A stretch of 64,000 bases of DNA, from the NCBI GenBank assembly GCA_963742875.1, contig CAVUNO010000026.1, positions 868,001-932,000 on the forward strand. Reading direction: 5' to 3'. A program made the translations under genes and the position numbers. Positions 51,245 to 59,920 of this stretch are shown in pieces (position 1 is the stretch's first letter; each line of letters begins with the position of its first letter). The notes below the pieces were generated by a model, which saw nothing but the letters and a program-made list of their open reading frames with translations, did no database searches and was not told the DNA's origin. This DNA comes from Bog-532 sp963742875 (GTDB lineage Bacteria > Actinomycetota > Actinomycetes > Streptosporangiales > Streptosporangiaceae).

Positions 51245-51763
51245 TTAACCGGTCCGGGGTGGCACCGCCGAGCCAAAGCATCGAACAATCTCACGGCAGA
51301 CGTCGGCGGGTTCCCGGCCGTCGGTGCGGACGGTGTGCGTGGCGACCGCCTCGTAGGCGGCCAGCCGGTCGGCGTAGATGGCGGCCAGGTCGGGCCGGCC
51401 CAGCATCGGGCGCCCGTCGTCGTCGCTGACCCGCGCCAGCGCACCAGCGTAACTGACGTGCAGGTACACCACATCCACGGCGAGCAGCAGCCGACGGGTG
51501 GCCGGCTGCTGCACGGCGCCGCCGCCGAGGGCCAGCACCACGGGAGGGCCGTCGAGCAGCCCGGCGATGGTCTCGTGCTCGATCACGCGGAACGCCTGCT
51601 CGCCGTGGTCTTCGAAGATCTGCGGCACCGAGCGTCCCGCGCGTTCCCCGATCGCCACATCGGCGTCGATGAAGGGCAGCCCGAGCTGGCCAGACAGCAG
51701 ACGGCCCACGGTGGTCTTGCCGGCCCCCATGAACCCGACCAGGACGATCACGGCGCGGCCCAT
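51245..51763 (-). CDS. Shikimate kinase (second copy, downstream of aroB)
   Basis: 172 residues. P-loop LVGFMGAGKTTVGRLL (about 7-22), FIDADVAIGERAG with the shikimate Asp, FRVIEHE with the binding Arg, ALGGGAV (intact Gly triplet), lid GRPMLGR, and RLAAYEAVA. All expected substrate residues are present. Its ATG lies inside the last codons of a 27-codon aroQ stub that follows aroB. The copy between aroB and aroC (52901) has a changed Gly triplet, so this one may be the main shikimate kinase. The order aroC-aroK-aroB-aroK differs from the usual aroC-aroK-aroB-aroQ. Confidence 0.92.
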   Translation of the reverse strand: MGRAVIVLVGFMGAGKTTVGRLLSGQLGLPFIDADVAIGERAGRSVPQIFEDHGEQAFRVIEHETIAGLLDGPPVVLALGGGAVQQPATRRLLLAVDVVYLHVSYAGALARVSDDDGRPMLGRPDLAAIYADRLAAYEAVATHTVRTDGREPADVCREIVRCFGSAVPPRTG

Positions 51764-51831
51764 TGTTCCGGCTCGCGGATGCCGGGGCGGCCGAGGTTCG
51801 GGCCGTCGAGCACGAGCACCTGCGTGGTCAC
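51748..51831 (-). pseudogene. aroQ: aroQ stub: first codons of type II 3-dehydroquinate dehydratase
   Basis: The GTG at 51831 overlaps the aroB stop as GTGA. The 27 codons begin VTTQVLVLDGPNLGRPGIREP, which is the AroQ N-terminus (LDGPNLGRLGxREPxVYG) with Leu changed to Pro. The match ends after REPE, and the frame stops at 51748, inside the shikimate kinase gene that now occupies this place. AroQ should have about 145 residues. It looks like the rest of aroQ was replaced by the kinase gene. Confidence 0.85.
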
Positions 51832-52904
51832 CCGCACACCTCCAGATACGCCTGCTCGAGCAGTTCCTCGGACGGACCCTCGAGGATGGCCGGCTGGCCT
51901 GGGCCGTCCAGGACGACGAAACGCAGCCGGGCGTCCCGCACTTTCTTATCGACCGCCATCGCGGCGCGCAGTTCCGGCCACACGTCGGGCCGGTACGCGG
52001 TGGGAAGCCCGACGGAGGTGAGCACGCTCCGGTGCCGGGCCGCGGTCTTGCTATCCAGGCGAGCCGCCAGCCGGCTCAGTTCGGCGGCGTAGACCATCCC
52101 GATCGCCACCGCGTCGCCGTGCCGGAACCGGTACTCCTCGGCGCGCTCGATCGCGTGACCGAGGGTGTGGCCGTAGTTCAGCGTCTCGCGCAGGCCGGCC
52201 TCGCGGAAATCCGCGGCCACCACGTGCCCCTTGAACCGGATGGCCCGCTCGATCAGCTCCCGGGTGTGCCGCCCGTGCGGAACGGTGGCGCCCTCCGGGT
52301 CGTCCTCGACCAGGTCCAGGATGACCGGATCGGCGACGAAGCCCGCCTTGATGACTTCGGCCAGCCCGGCGACGTAGTCGGCCCGCGGCACCGTCTCCAG
52401 CGTCGCCAGGTCGGCCAGCACCCCGGCCGGGGCGTAGAACGCGCCGACCAAGTTCTTGCCCGCGGGGATGTCAACCGCGGTCTTGCCGCCGACCGCGGCG
52501 TCGACCATACCGAGCAGCGTGGTCGGGACTAGGACGACCCGGACCCCGCGCAGCCACGTTGACGCGACGAAGCCGGCCAGATCGGTCACCGCGCCTCCCC
52601 CGACGCCGACGACGCAGTCGGTCCGCCCGACGCGCTCGGCGGCCAGCCGGGACCAGAGCCCCGCCGCGACCGGGACCTGCTTGGCCTCCTCGCCGTCCGG
52701 CACCTGCTCGGCCACCACCCGGTAGCCGGCCTCTTCGAGCGCGCGGCGGGTGGGATGCGCGATGTGCGCGACACTGCCCGCGTGGATCACGAAGGCCGTG
52801 CCGGCTTTGTCCCCGACCAGGCCGGGCAGTTCGCCGAGCACGCCGGTGCCGACGACTACCTCGTAGGGACGCTCGCCGCCGACGGTGATCCTGGTGGCGG
52901 TCAT
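51828..52904 (-). CDS. aroB: 3-Dehydroquinate synthase
   Basis: NAD- and metal-dependent cyclisation of DAHP, step 2 of the shikimate pathway. 358 residues. Motifs: PYEVVVGTGVLGELPGLV, PDGEEAKQV, VGVGGGAVTDLAGFVASTWLRGV, VPTTLLGMVDAAVGGKTAVDIPAGKNLVGAFY, and metal ligands in ETLNYGHTLGHAIE and RHGDAVAIGMVYA. ATG overlaps the upstream aroK stop. Confidence 0.98.
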   Translation of the reverse strand: MTATRITVGGERPYEVVVGTGVLGELPGLVGDKAGTAFVIHAGSVAHIAHPTRRALEEAGYRVVAEQVPDGEEAKQVPVAAGLWSRLAAERVGRTDCVVGVGGGAVTDLAGFVASTWLRGVRVVLVPTTLLGMVDAAVGGKTAVDIPAGKNLVGAFYAPAGVLADLATLETVPRADYVAGLAEVIKAGFVADPVILDLVEDDPEGATVPHGRHTRELIERAIRFKGHVVAADFREAGLRETLNYGHTLGHAIERAEEYRFRHGDAVAIGMVYAAELSRLAARLDSKTAARHRSVLTSVGLPTAYRPDVWPELRAAMAVDKKVRDARLRFVVLDGPGQPAILEGPSEELLEQAYLEVCG

Positions 52905-53443
52905 CGCTCCATCGCTTCGTGCCCCAGCCAGGCGGCGATCTCATCGGTGATCTCTTCGGGCGCAAGATCGTCGGACGGCACGGTGAACGCGGCCAGCCGC
53001 TCGTAGACGGGGCGCCGTTCCTCGAGCATGCTGCGGAGCCGGCCGCGCGGGTTGCCGGGGATGATGACCCGCGGCCGGTCCAGGCCGAGGCGGCGCGCGA
53101 TCGCGGTGAAGCCGGCCGCGAGATATGCCACGGGCTGGCCGGTGAGCAACCGCTGGATGCCCGGATCGAGCACGGCGCCGCTGCCCAGCGCGACCACCGC
53201 GCCACCGGCGGCGAGCGCCCGCTCCGCCGCGGCGCGCTCCAGATCACGGAACGCCGGCTCGCCGTCATCGACGAAAATGTCACCGACCGGCTTACCCGCT
53301 ACCGTCTCGACCTCGGCGTCGGTGTCAACGAAGGGGGCACCGAACTGCCCGGCCAGCATGGTTCCCACCACTGACTTGCCCGCAGCGGGCGGCCCCACCA
53401 GAACCACCAGGGGCCGGCCGGTGGCGGGCGTCTCCACCGTCAC
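52901..53443 (-). CDS. aroK: Shikimate kinase (syntenic copy between aroC and aroB)
   Basis: 180 residues. P-loop VGPPAAGKSVVGTML, FVDTDAEVE (Asp pair), PAFRDLE (shikimate Arg), lid region RPRVIIPGNPRGRL and RRPVYERLA (Arg). The glycine triplet that contacts shikimate reads LGSGAV instead of LGGGAV, and the P-loop is less typical. GTG start. Position (aroC-aroK-aroB, overlapping on both sides) is the canonical one. Whether activity is reduced is not decidable by eye. Confidence 0.92.
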   Translation of the reverse strand: MTVETPATGRPLVVLVGPPAAGKSVVGTMLAGQFGAPFVDTDAEVETVAGKPVGDIFVDDGEPAFRDLERAAAERALAAGGAVVALGSGAVLDPGIQRLLTGQPVAYLAAGFTAIARRLGLDRPRVIIPGNPRGRLRSMLEERRPVYERLAAFTVPSDDLAPEEITDEIAAWLGHEAMER

Positions 53444-54618
53444 GTGATCACCAGGGCGTCGACGTAGGCGCGCGCGTTGCGGCGGATCTCGTCCACCGAG
53501 TCCCCGCCGAACTTCTCGGTCACAGCGTCGGCCAGGACCAGAGCGACCATCGCCTCGGCCACCACCCCGGACGCGGGCACCGCGGTCGCGTCGCTGCGCT
53601 GGTTGATCGCCTTGGCCGACTCGCCGGTCTGCACGTCAACGGTATCGAGGGCGCGCGGCACGGTGGAGATGGGCTTCATCGCGGCGCGGACGCGGAGCAC
53701 CTCACCGTTGCTCATGCCGCCCTCGACGCCGCCCGCCCGGTTGGTCCGCCGGCGCACCCCGTCCGGGCCGGTCTCGATCTCGTCGTGAGCCTGCGTTCCG
53801 CGGCGGCGGGCGGTGGTGAACCCGTCACCGATCTCGACACCCTTCATGGCCTGGATGCTCATGACGGCGGCGGCCAGCCGCGCGTCGAGGCGTCGGTCCC
53901 AGTGCGTGAAGCTGCCCAGGCCGGGCGGCAGGCCAAAGGCCAGGACCTCGATGACGCCGCCGAGGGTGTCACCCTCCTTGCGGGCCGCGTCGATCGCCTC
54001 CACCATCACGGCGCTGGTCTTCGGGTCGGCGCAGCGCACGGGGTCCGCGTCGATCCGCGCCGCGTCCTCCGGGCCGGGCAGCAGCCCGTCCGGCGCGGCG
54101 ACCGCGCCCAGGGCCACCACGTGACTGATGATCTCCACGCCGAGCGCCTGGCGCAGGAACCGCCGCGCGACCTCGCCGAGCGCGACCCGGGACGCGGTTT
54201 CCCGTGCGCTCGCGCGCTCGAGCACGGGGCGGGCGTCCCTATGGCCGTACTTCTGCATGCCGGCCAGGTCCGCGTGCCCGGGGCGCGGCCGGGTCAGCGG
54301 GGAGTTGCGGGCCAGGTCCGCGAGCTCGGCGGCGTCCACCGGGTCCGGGGACATCACCGTCTCCCACTTGGGCCACTCGGTGTTGGCGATCCGGATCGCG
54401 ACGGGGCCGCCGAGCGTGACCCCGTGCCGTATCCCCCCGGTGAGCTCGACCTCGTCCTGCTCGAACTTCATCCGGGCACCGCGGCCGTAACCGGCCCGGC
54501 GGCGCGCCAGCGCGGCGCCGATGTCGTCGGTGCTCACCCGCACTCCTGCGGGGACCCCCTCGCAGATGGCCACGAGCGCGCGCCCGTGCGATTCACCCGC
54601 GGTAAGCCAGCGAAGCAT
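53440..54618 (-). CDS. aroC: Chorismate synthase
   Basis: Last step of the shikimate pathway; uses reduced FMN. 392 residues. LRWLTAGESHGRALVAICEG, RRRAGYGRGARMKFEQD, NSPLTRPRPGHADLAGMQKYGHRDARPVLERASARETASRVA, GGVEGGMSNGEVLRVRAAMKPISTV and RSDATAVPASGVVAEAMVA are all present in order (each quoted stretch is separate in the protein). First gene of the aroC-aroK-aroB set; overlaps aroK. Confidence 0.98.
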   Translation of the reverse strand: MLRWLTAGESHGRALVAICEGVPAGVRVSTDDIGAALARRRAGYGRGARMKFEQDEVELTGGIRHGVTLGGPVAIRIANTEWPKWETVMSPDPVDAAELADLARNSPLTRPRPGHADLAGMQKYGHRDARPVLERASARETASRVALGEVARRFLRQALGVEIISHVVALGAVAAPDGLLPGPEDAARIDADPVRCADPKTSAVMVEAIDAARKEGDTLGGVIEVLAFGLPPGLGSFTHWDRRLDARLAAAVMSIQAMKGVEIGDGFTTARRRGTQAHDEIETGPDGVRRRTNRAGGVEGGMSNGEVLRVRAAMKPISTVPRALDTVDVQTGESAKAINQRSDATAVPASGVVAEAMVALVLADAVTEKFGGDSVDEIRRNARAYVDALVIT

Positions 54619-54664
54619 GCCCCTGATCCTATGGGGCGATGGACGGGCATTCGGTTGGGAGCGG

Positions 54665-55447
54665 CTACCGGAGGCCGCTGGCGGTGATGACCGCGATCGC
54701 GCCGGCCAGCATGAACGGGCCGAACGCGAGCTGGGACCTGCGGGTCGCCTTTCCCGCGACGATCAGGCCGGCGCCCACCACGGCGGCCAGCACGAACCCC
54801 GCGGCCAGGCCGATGAACAGTGCGGCGGGGCTGATCCACCCGAGGTACAGGCCGAGCAGCCCGGACAGCTTGACGTCGCCCCATCCGATGCCGGCCGGGT
54901 AGATCAGCGCGAGGATCAGGTAGAAGGCCGTCGCGCAGGCCAGCCCGATGAAGGCGTGGATGAGGTGGCTGGTGCCGTCCCGGGCGACCGGGGTGGCCGC
55001 GCCCAGCGCGGCGAACGCCACCGGGTAGGACCCCAGCGTGAGCAGGTCCGGCAGCCGCCGGTGGGCGAGGTCAATGAAGGCCAGCGGCACGGTGACCGCG
55101 GCCAGGTAGAGATAAGCGGGCAGCACCGGGCGCAGGCCGAAGCGCAGCCCCATCAGGGCGAAGACGATCGCGGTGAGCAGTTCGGCGGCCGGGTGCCGGG
55201 CATCGAAGGGCTCGCCGCAGTCCCGGCAGAGGCCGCCAGTCCGGGCCCAGCCGAGCAGCGGAACGATGTCGGCGGCGCGCAGCCCGGCCGGGCAGCGCGG
55301 GCACTTCCCCAGCGGGTGCCTGGTCAGCTCGCCGAATGAACCGGAGATCGTCCGCGACGCGGGAACCCGCTCGATGAGGACGGTGACGTAGCCGCCGATG
55401 AGCAAGCCGGCCGCCGCACAGACCAGGGCCGCCGCCCAGGGTCTCAC
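54665..55447 (-). CDS. Prepilin peptidase (type IV leader peptidase family)
   Basis: 260 residues, about seven to eight membrane segments. Two CxxC pairs (KCPRCPAG and CRDCGEPFDARHP) in the cytoplasmic loop and catalytic Asp residues in LAFIDLAHRRLPD and GWGDVKLSGLLG. Cleaves prepilin leaders in type IV pili or Tad systems, but no pilus genes are in the window. GTG start overlaps the SseB-family stop; in other actinobacteria the gene also sits next to aroC. Confidence 0.93.
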   Translation of the reverse strand: MRPWAAALVCAAAGLLIGGYVTVLIERVPASRTISGSFGELTRHPLGKCPRCPAGLRAADIVPLLGWARTGGLCRDCGEPFDARHPAAELLTAIVFALMGLRFGLRPVLPAYLYLAAVTVPLAFIDLAHRRLPDLLTLGSYPVAFAALGAATPVARDGTSHLIHAFIGLACATAFYLILALIYPAGIGWGDVKLSGLLGLYLGWISPAALFIGLAAGFVLAAVVGAGLIVAGKATRRSQLAFGPFMLAGAIAVITASGLR

Positions 55448-56292
55448 CGGACGCGGGGAGCGGGCTCCGCACGGGGAGCGGACTCCGCACGGACCTCGAT
55501 CCCGCGGCGTAGCCGCCCGGCAAGCCGGGCCGCGATCGTCTCGGCCGCGCGCTGAACGTCCGCGCGCTGAACGTGCGGGAGCGGCGCGGTCCCGGGCCGG
55601 ACCATCAGGCGGATCGCGAGGTCGGTACCCTCTCCTCCCCCGGCAAGTTCCGCCCCGGCGATCGCGGGCTCGCCGGTCAGGGCCTCGGCGACCTGGGCGT
55701 GCACGTCGGGATCGTCCTGCGGGGCGGGCGGCGGTTCACCCGTGGCGAGCGCGCCGAGCCGGGCCCCGTCGACGGCGATCGGGACCGGCCCCGCCACGTC
55801 GATCACCACCGCGCACGAATCGGCCACGGCCGTCTCCCACACCTGAGTGGCCAGCGCCGGAACGGGACGCGCATCGGCTCGCCACCGGCTCAGGGCGTCC
55901 AGGGAGGTAAAGGCCAGCAGCGCCGGACGGCCATCCCGGCCGATAAGGGTGGGAAACGCCATTTCCCGGCCGGGGGAAGATCCGGAGGAGCCGCAGGTGC
56001 CCGCGGGGTGGGAGTCTGCGTGGCAGGCGTCGGCGAGGGCAGCGTCCGCGGGCCGGTCGTCCCCGGGGCGCGGGTCCGCCGGGTCCACGGCCGCTGCGTC
56101 CGCCTGGTCGGCTTCGGGCCCGGCGTCGCGTTCGACCAGGGGAATCAGCAGCCGTGTCCCCGCCAGTGCGATGAGCGCCGTCTGCTCCGGTTCCCGACCC
56201 GCGGCGTAGCCCGCCAGGATCGCGGCGACGCGCGGATCCGCCTTCCCGTCATCGCCGGCGAAGCGCTGGCCGCCGGTAGTGTGCCCAGCCAC
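55444..56292 (-). CDS. SseB family protein
   Basis: 282 residues from the GTG at 56292. SseB N-terminal domain with DPRVAAILAGYAAGREPEQ, RLLIPLVE, AFPTLIGRDGRPALLAFTSLDALSRW, and an acidic Asp/Ala-rich insert (about 55-90) between strands. The C-terminal domain carries PVPIAVDGARLGAL and VAEALTGEPAIAGAEL. Coupled to the prepilin peptidase gene. In enterobacteria SseB-related domains have regulatory roles; the function here is unknown. Confidence 0.82.
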   Translation of the reverse strand: MAGHTTGGQRFAGDDGKADPRVAAILAGYAAGREPEQTALIALAGTRLLIPLVERDAGPEADQADAAAVDPADPRPGDDRPADAALADACHADSHPAGTCGSSGSSPGREMAFPTLIGRDGRPALLAFTSLDALSRWRADARPVPALATQVWETAVADSCAVVIDVAGPVPIAVDGARLGALATGEPPPAPQDDPDVHAQVAEALTGEPAIAGAELAGGGEGTDLAIRLMVRPGTAPLPHVQRADVQRAAETIAARLAGRLRRGIEVRAESAPRAEPAPRVR

Positions 56293-56939
56293 GGCTCTGA
56301 CCTTACGCTGCGCGGGTGGCCCGGGCGGCCCTGCGCGGGGGCTCTCGCGTGGTACCGCGCCGCCCCCTTGATCCGGCCGCCACAGCTGGGCCCCGAGTCT
56401 GCCGGTCGGTCCCAAAGCGGCAGACCGCTCACGGGCTATTTCCTCAGCGAACGCTCCGCACTCCGGAAATTGCGCGCGCCGTTGAGCCATATCACAAGAT
56501 CACCGTTAACACGCCGCCGGAAGGGAACGGGATACAGCACATTTCGTTCAGGCAGCAAAGAACTTTTCGTAACCAAGCAACTCCGTTAAGTAATAGTGCG
56601 GTTGTTATTACGGTCCTGGCCAGGATGAGGACCACGTGATTGGCCGAATCAGTTGAGAGCGCATTGTGGATATGGGACTCTCATGAACGGCACAGCACTT
56701 CAGCCGGGGAAGAGGTCGGGCTCTTTCCTTGTGCGGACATGGGGATTCCGGCCCGGGGTACGCGGAGAGGAGCCAGAGGTGAGGTTCGCGGTTGGCTGGC
56801 GGGCCGCTGCGTGCTCTCCCCGCGCAGTCGCGCGGAGCGGACGCGACCAGTCCGGCTTCGTGTGCCGCGCGCACGGCTTCGGGGACCACCGGCCGGCTCC
56901 AGCGTCGGCGGCACGGTGACCCGGCCCGGGCAGCAGATC
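56293..56939. other. Divergent intergenic region with AT-richer core
   Basis: 647 bases with no convincing gene. GC drops clearly at about 56480-56660. A perfect 12-bp palindrome TCCTGGCCAGGA lies at 56614-56625 and could be an operator. An open plus-strand frame continues into the downstream gene but its residue content (Arg/Gly/Ala) is not protein-like. No clear -35/-10 seen. Confidence 0.5.
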
Positions 56940-57404
56940 ATGAGCATCGAGCCGGGTACGCCAATGCGAAAGGTCATTCCGCCGCGTCTGGTCGGGCCGT
57001 ATCTGAACGGCCAGCGTTCCATCATCGCCGGTTTCGTCTACCGTGGGCGCGACGTCGCTTTCCGTGATCCGGCGGAATGCTTTGTCGCTCTCGGCCTCGG
57101 CTATGAGGGCTCCGAATTCACGGCCGACATGCCGGAGGTCTACTTCCTCTCCTGGCTGGCAAGGGAGATGGACATGTACGTGGCGGCTTCTAGACCGGGT
57201 GAGCCCGGCGGCGGCTGGCAGGAACTGTCCCCGTCCGCGCGCGCCACGATGGCCACCTCCCACGTCCGCGTTATCCCCGAGTTCTACACCGATCCCATGC
57301 CGATCCCGGTGGGCGCCTCCATTTCCCGGCTCACCGCGCGCGGCGATGACCTCATTGCCAGGTACGACGGACTGGCGTGGCGGCGGCCGACGAGGGAGGT
57401 ATGA
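56940..57404 (+). CDS. Conserved-looking protein of unknown function (first of a pair)
   Basis: 154 residues from the ATG at 56940; ATG 56964 is an alternative. Well-ordered composition unlike the surrounding shadow frames: PPRLVGPYLNGQRSIIAGFV, VAFRDPAECFVALGLGYEGSEFT, MPEVYFLSWLAREMDMYVA, then FYTDPMPIPVGASISRLTARGDDLIARYDG. It has no signal peptide or membrane segment. Six bases separate it from the next gene, so they are likely co-transcribed. I do not recognise the family with certainty; it recalls small proteins accompanying NAD-glycohydrolase-type toxins in Streptomyces, but the catalytic residues of such toxins are not evident. Confidence 0.7.
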   Translation: MSIEPGTPMRKVIPPRLVGPYLNGQRSIIAGFVYRGRDVAFRDPAECFVALGLGYEGSEFTADMPEVYFLSWLAREMDMYVAASRPGEPGGGWQELSPSARATMATSHVRVIPEFYTDPMPIPVGASISRLTARGDDLIARYDGLAWRRPTREV

Positions 57405-57410
57405 GCGAGC

Positions 57411-59399
57411 ATGCGATACCGGCTCATGGCGAGCTTCCAGGGTGCGCCGTACCAGGCGGGCATCGGCCCGTCTGACGAAGAGGTGACCCTGTTCGCGGCC
57501 TGCCCGCCGCCGGAGGAACTGGGGTTCCGCTCCTCGTCGGGCCATTGGCGCAAGCGGGTCGGCGTCGAGGAAATCGACGCCCTGTGGGAATCGCGGCCCA
57601 TCGGGCGATACCACGGCGAGCGCTGCATGGTGCTCGATGATCTCGGTGACCGGATGCACATCGCCTACCTCGGCCGGGACCTGTACATGGCGCGGCGGCT
57701 CGGTTTCTGGGAAGTGGACCGCGGCGTGTTCGAGGTCGTGGTGCCCCGCCAGGACATCACTGACCTGAGGGAAGAGCGGGGCGAATACGAGCTGGCCGTC
57801 CTCGATCCGGCCGGCCGCAGCCTGCCCGGCTCCTGGGACGGGGGCCACCGCGAGACCTGGGCGTCCAATCCGCGCGACTACGGCTCCGCACCCGACACCG
57901 GCCCTCTCCGCTCGCCGGTCGCGGGCCCCCCGCGCGGCCTGGTGGACACCGGGCCGCCGTGGGCCACTGACGCGCGCGGGCCGCAAGGTCCCGGCGGATG
58001 GGACGACGGCGAGTGGGACATGCGCGACGACCAGGGCCAGGATCCGCGGGACACGGGCACCTGGGCCGCCGCAGGCGATCTCGATCTGCGGGACGCGCCG
58101 GAGTCCGGCGACCCGTTCCCGCGCGGCCGGGGTGGCTGGCGCGCCCGCGATACTGGCGGGTGGGAAGCGCCGGACACCGGCGCGTGGGATGCCCGTGAGG
58201 TAGCCGAACGGGCCGCCCGGGAGGCCGCCGACCGCCGGACCGTGCCAGCCCCGCGGAGTACCGGAGGCTGGAGCGCCCGCGAGATCGCCGGCGCAGCGGC
58301 CCGGGAAGCCGCAGCCGGCCGTGCAACCGCGGCGGCCCTGGCCCCGCGGAACACCGACGGCTGGAGCGCGCCTGACGTCGCCAGCGCAGCTGGGCGGGAT
58401 GGCCGGGAGAATGACCGCTGGGGCACACGCGAAGATCCCGGCTGGGACGCCCGGGGCAACGGCGGCTGGGGCATCCCCGCCCAAAGCAACGGCGGCTGGG
58501 GCACACGCGAGGATGCCGGCGGCTGGGACACCCGCGAGGCGGCGACGGCGGGCCAGCAGGAGGCGGACCGCTGGGATCCACAGGACACGGTGGCCTGGAG
58601 CCCGGTGAACTCCGGCGAATGGGATCCCCCCTCGGCGACGCAGTGGAGTTCCCGTTCCGTGAGCCCGGCTCACGCGCGGCCGCCCGCCGAACGCGATACG
58701 CGCGCGGTGGCCGAATGGGAACCGAACAAAGTAGTGCGCCCGTCGGACTACCAGCACGCGGTGGTACGCCCGTCGAAGCACCAGCGGACCCCGGACGCGC
58801 CGGTGGTCTGGCATGGCTCCCCCACTCCCGAGGACACGGGGCGCTGGGGCCCCCCGGCGCCGATGGATGGCCGGGGAAACCCGCCGCGACTCGCTATCGC
58901 CAGCGGGCCTTCGGCCGCGGCCCCCGCAACCGCGGTGGACCCGGGTGCCGCCTACGGCCTGGAGCCAGCCAGCACGGAGTCGGCTTACCACCAGCCGTTG
59001 CTGGCGCGCGAAACAGCAGCCGTGGCCGGGGCGAACGGGGCGGCCGTTGGCCGTCACGTCAGCCGGAGGTCGTCCGGTAAAACGCGGGTGACCGCGCAGA
59101 CGGTGTTTTCTCAGCTAATGGAGCTGGCGTCAATCCCGCAGTCGGCCTACGCGGTGGACGCTGAGGTCGACGGGGCGATGTGCCTGATCCGGGCCCGGGG
59201 CGGCTATGAGGTATTCAGTTCCGCCGATCGAACGCGGCACGAGGTCCGTTTCTTCGAGGACGAGGAAGCGGCCTATTTCTACCTCTTCGGCATCCTCGCC
59301 GCCGAGGCCGTACGGAGCGGTCACCTCGGACCGCTGACGGCTCCGCCCGGGCACCGCAGCACGTCAGCGGAGCCCGGCTATCCGCCGGGCTTGCGATAA
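57411..59399 (+). CDS. Large protein with two ordered ends and a long Trp/Gly/Asp-rich linker
   Basis: 662 residues. Ordered N-terminal domain (1-130): RYRLMASFQGAPYQAGIGPSDEE, GHWRKRVGVEEIDALW, MHIAYLGRDLYMARRLGFWEVDRGVFEVVV. Residues about 140-440 are low complexity with some 25 tryptophans in units such as DTGGWEAPDTGAW, GGWSAREI, GGWGTRED and DRWGTREDPGW. After a Pro/Ala stretch, the C-terminal domain (about 565-645) has FSQLMELASIPQSAYAVDAE, GAMCLIRARGGYEVFSSADR and EAAYFYLFGILAAEA. No membrane segment or secretion signal. The N- and C-domains resemble, from memory, domains encoded beside toxin genes in streptomycetes; no function is assigned. Confidence 0.72.
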   Translation: MRYRLMASFQGAPYQAGIGPSDEEVTLFAACPPPEELGFRSSSGHWRKRVGVEEIDALWESRPIGRYHGERCMVLDDLGDRMHIAYLGRDLYMARRLGFWEVDRGVFEVVVPRQDITDLREERGEYELAVLDPAGRSLPGSWDGGHRETWASNPRDYGSAPDTGPLRSPVAGPPRGLVDTGPPWATDARGPQGPGGWDDGEWDMRDDQGQDPRDTGTWAAAGDLDLRDAPESGDPFPRGRGGWRARDTGGWEAPDTGAWDAREVAERAAREAADRRTVPAPRSTGGWSAREIAGAAAREAAAGRATAAALAPRNTDGWSAPDVASAAGRDGRENDRWGTREDPGWDARGNGGWGIPAQSNGGWGTREDAGGWDTREAATAGQQEADRWDPQDTVAWSPVNSGEWDPPSATQWSSRSVSPAHARPPAERDTRAVAEWEPNKVVRPSDYQHAVVRPSKHQRTPDAPVVWHGSPTPEDTGRWGPPAPMDGRGNPPRLAIASGPSAAAPATAVDPGAAYGLEPASTESAYHQPLLARETAAVAGANGAAVGRHVSRRSSGKTRVTAQTVFSQLMELASIPQSAYAVDAEVDGAMCLIRARGGYEVFSSADRTRHEVRFFEDEEAAYFYLFGILAAEAVRSGHLGPLTAPPGHRSTSAEPGYPPGLR

Positions 59400-59920
59400 C
59401 CTCTTGCGCCGGTACGGTGCTTGTCTGGTCGGCAGGCTGGTGACCGCACCTTGACGCAATCACTGCCTTCCGCTTCGGCAAGGCTGATACAGTGACCGAA
59501 AAAATACCCAGCACGATCACTGAACGCAACCATTTCAGAAACCTTACGTCCATTACGGATGGGCTGCATTTTGACGGCCGGGAGGACTAGGCTTCAACAG
59601 CCGACGGGGCTGACGGTCCCCCGCTCCCCAAGCAGCCCCGTCGGCCCGCATCTCAGTAGGCCACTGGACGGATCGGCCATTTATCGGGCGCGGCCGGCCG
59701 CGGCACCGCGCGGCGCACGAGATGCGCAGCAGAGTATTTATTAACTCTCCCCGGTTGCCGCGAATAATGCAGCCTACATTCTCCGGGATTTATGCACGTA
59801 CCGGGCTTTCACTATACTTTTGCCGAATAGCACCGTCGAATTAATGCTTCCTCGTGGCCGCTGCTACCTGCTGCCCAGGATTCACGGCCGGTACGGTGGC
59901 AGCCGTGGCGCGCAGCAACC
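59400..59920. other. Intergenic region with low-GC patches
   Basis: About 520 bases without a gene. A possible hairpin (GCCTT...AAGGC flanked by CACTG...CAGTG) lies at 59459-59494. Low-GC segments at 59500-59560 and 59735-59850 may contain promoters. The long inverted repeat at 59600-59645 is listed separately. Confidence 0.5.
59600..59645. repeat. Perfect 13-bp inverted repeat
   Basis: GCCGACGGGGCTG (59600-59612) and CAGCCCCGTCGGC (59633-59645) with a 20-base C-rich loop. No T-run follows on either strand, so it is not a classical intrinsic terminator; could be an RNA structure or protein site. Confidence 0.85.

Noticed and set aside
56700..59057. Very long open frame on the minus strand opposite the two-gene unit
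   Set aside because: Its Arg/Pro/Gly/Ala composition is a mirror of the plus-strand genes, with no recognisable motif; GC-rich codon bias produces such shadows throughout the window.
59600..59645. Intrinsic terminator for the 57411-59399 gene
   Set aside because: It is 200 bases downstream and lacks any T-run after the stem.
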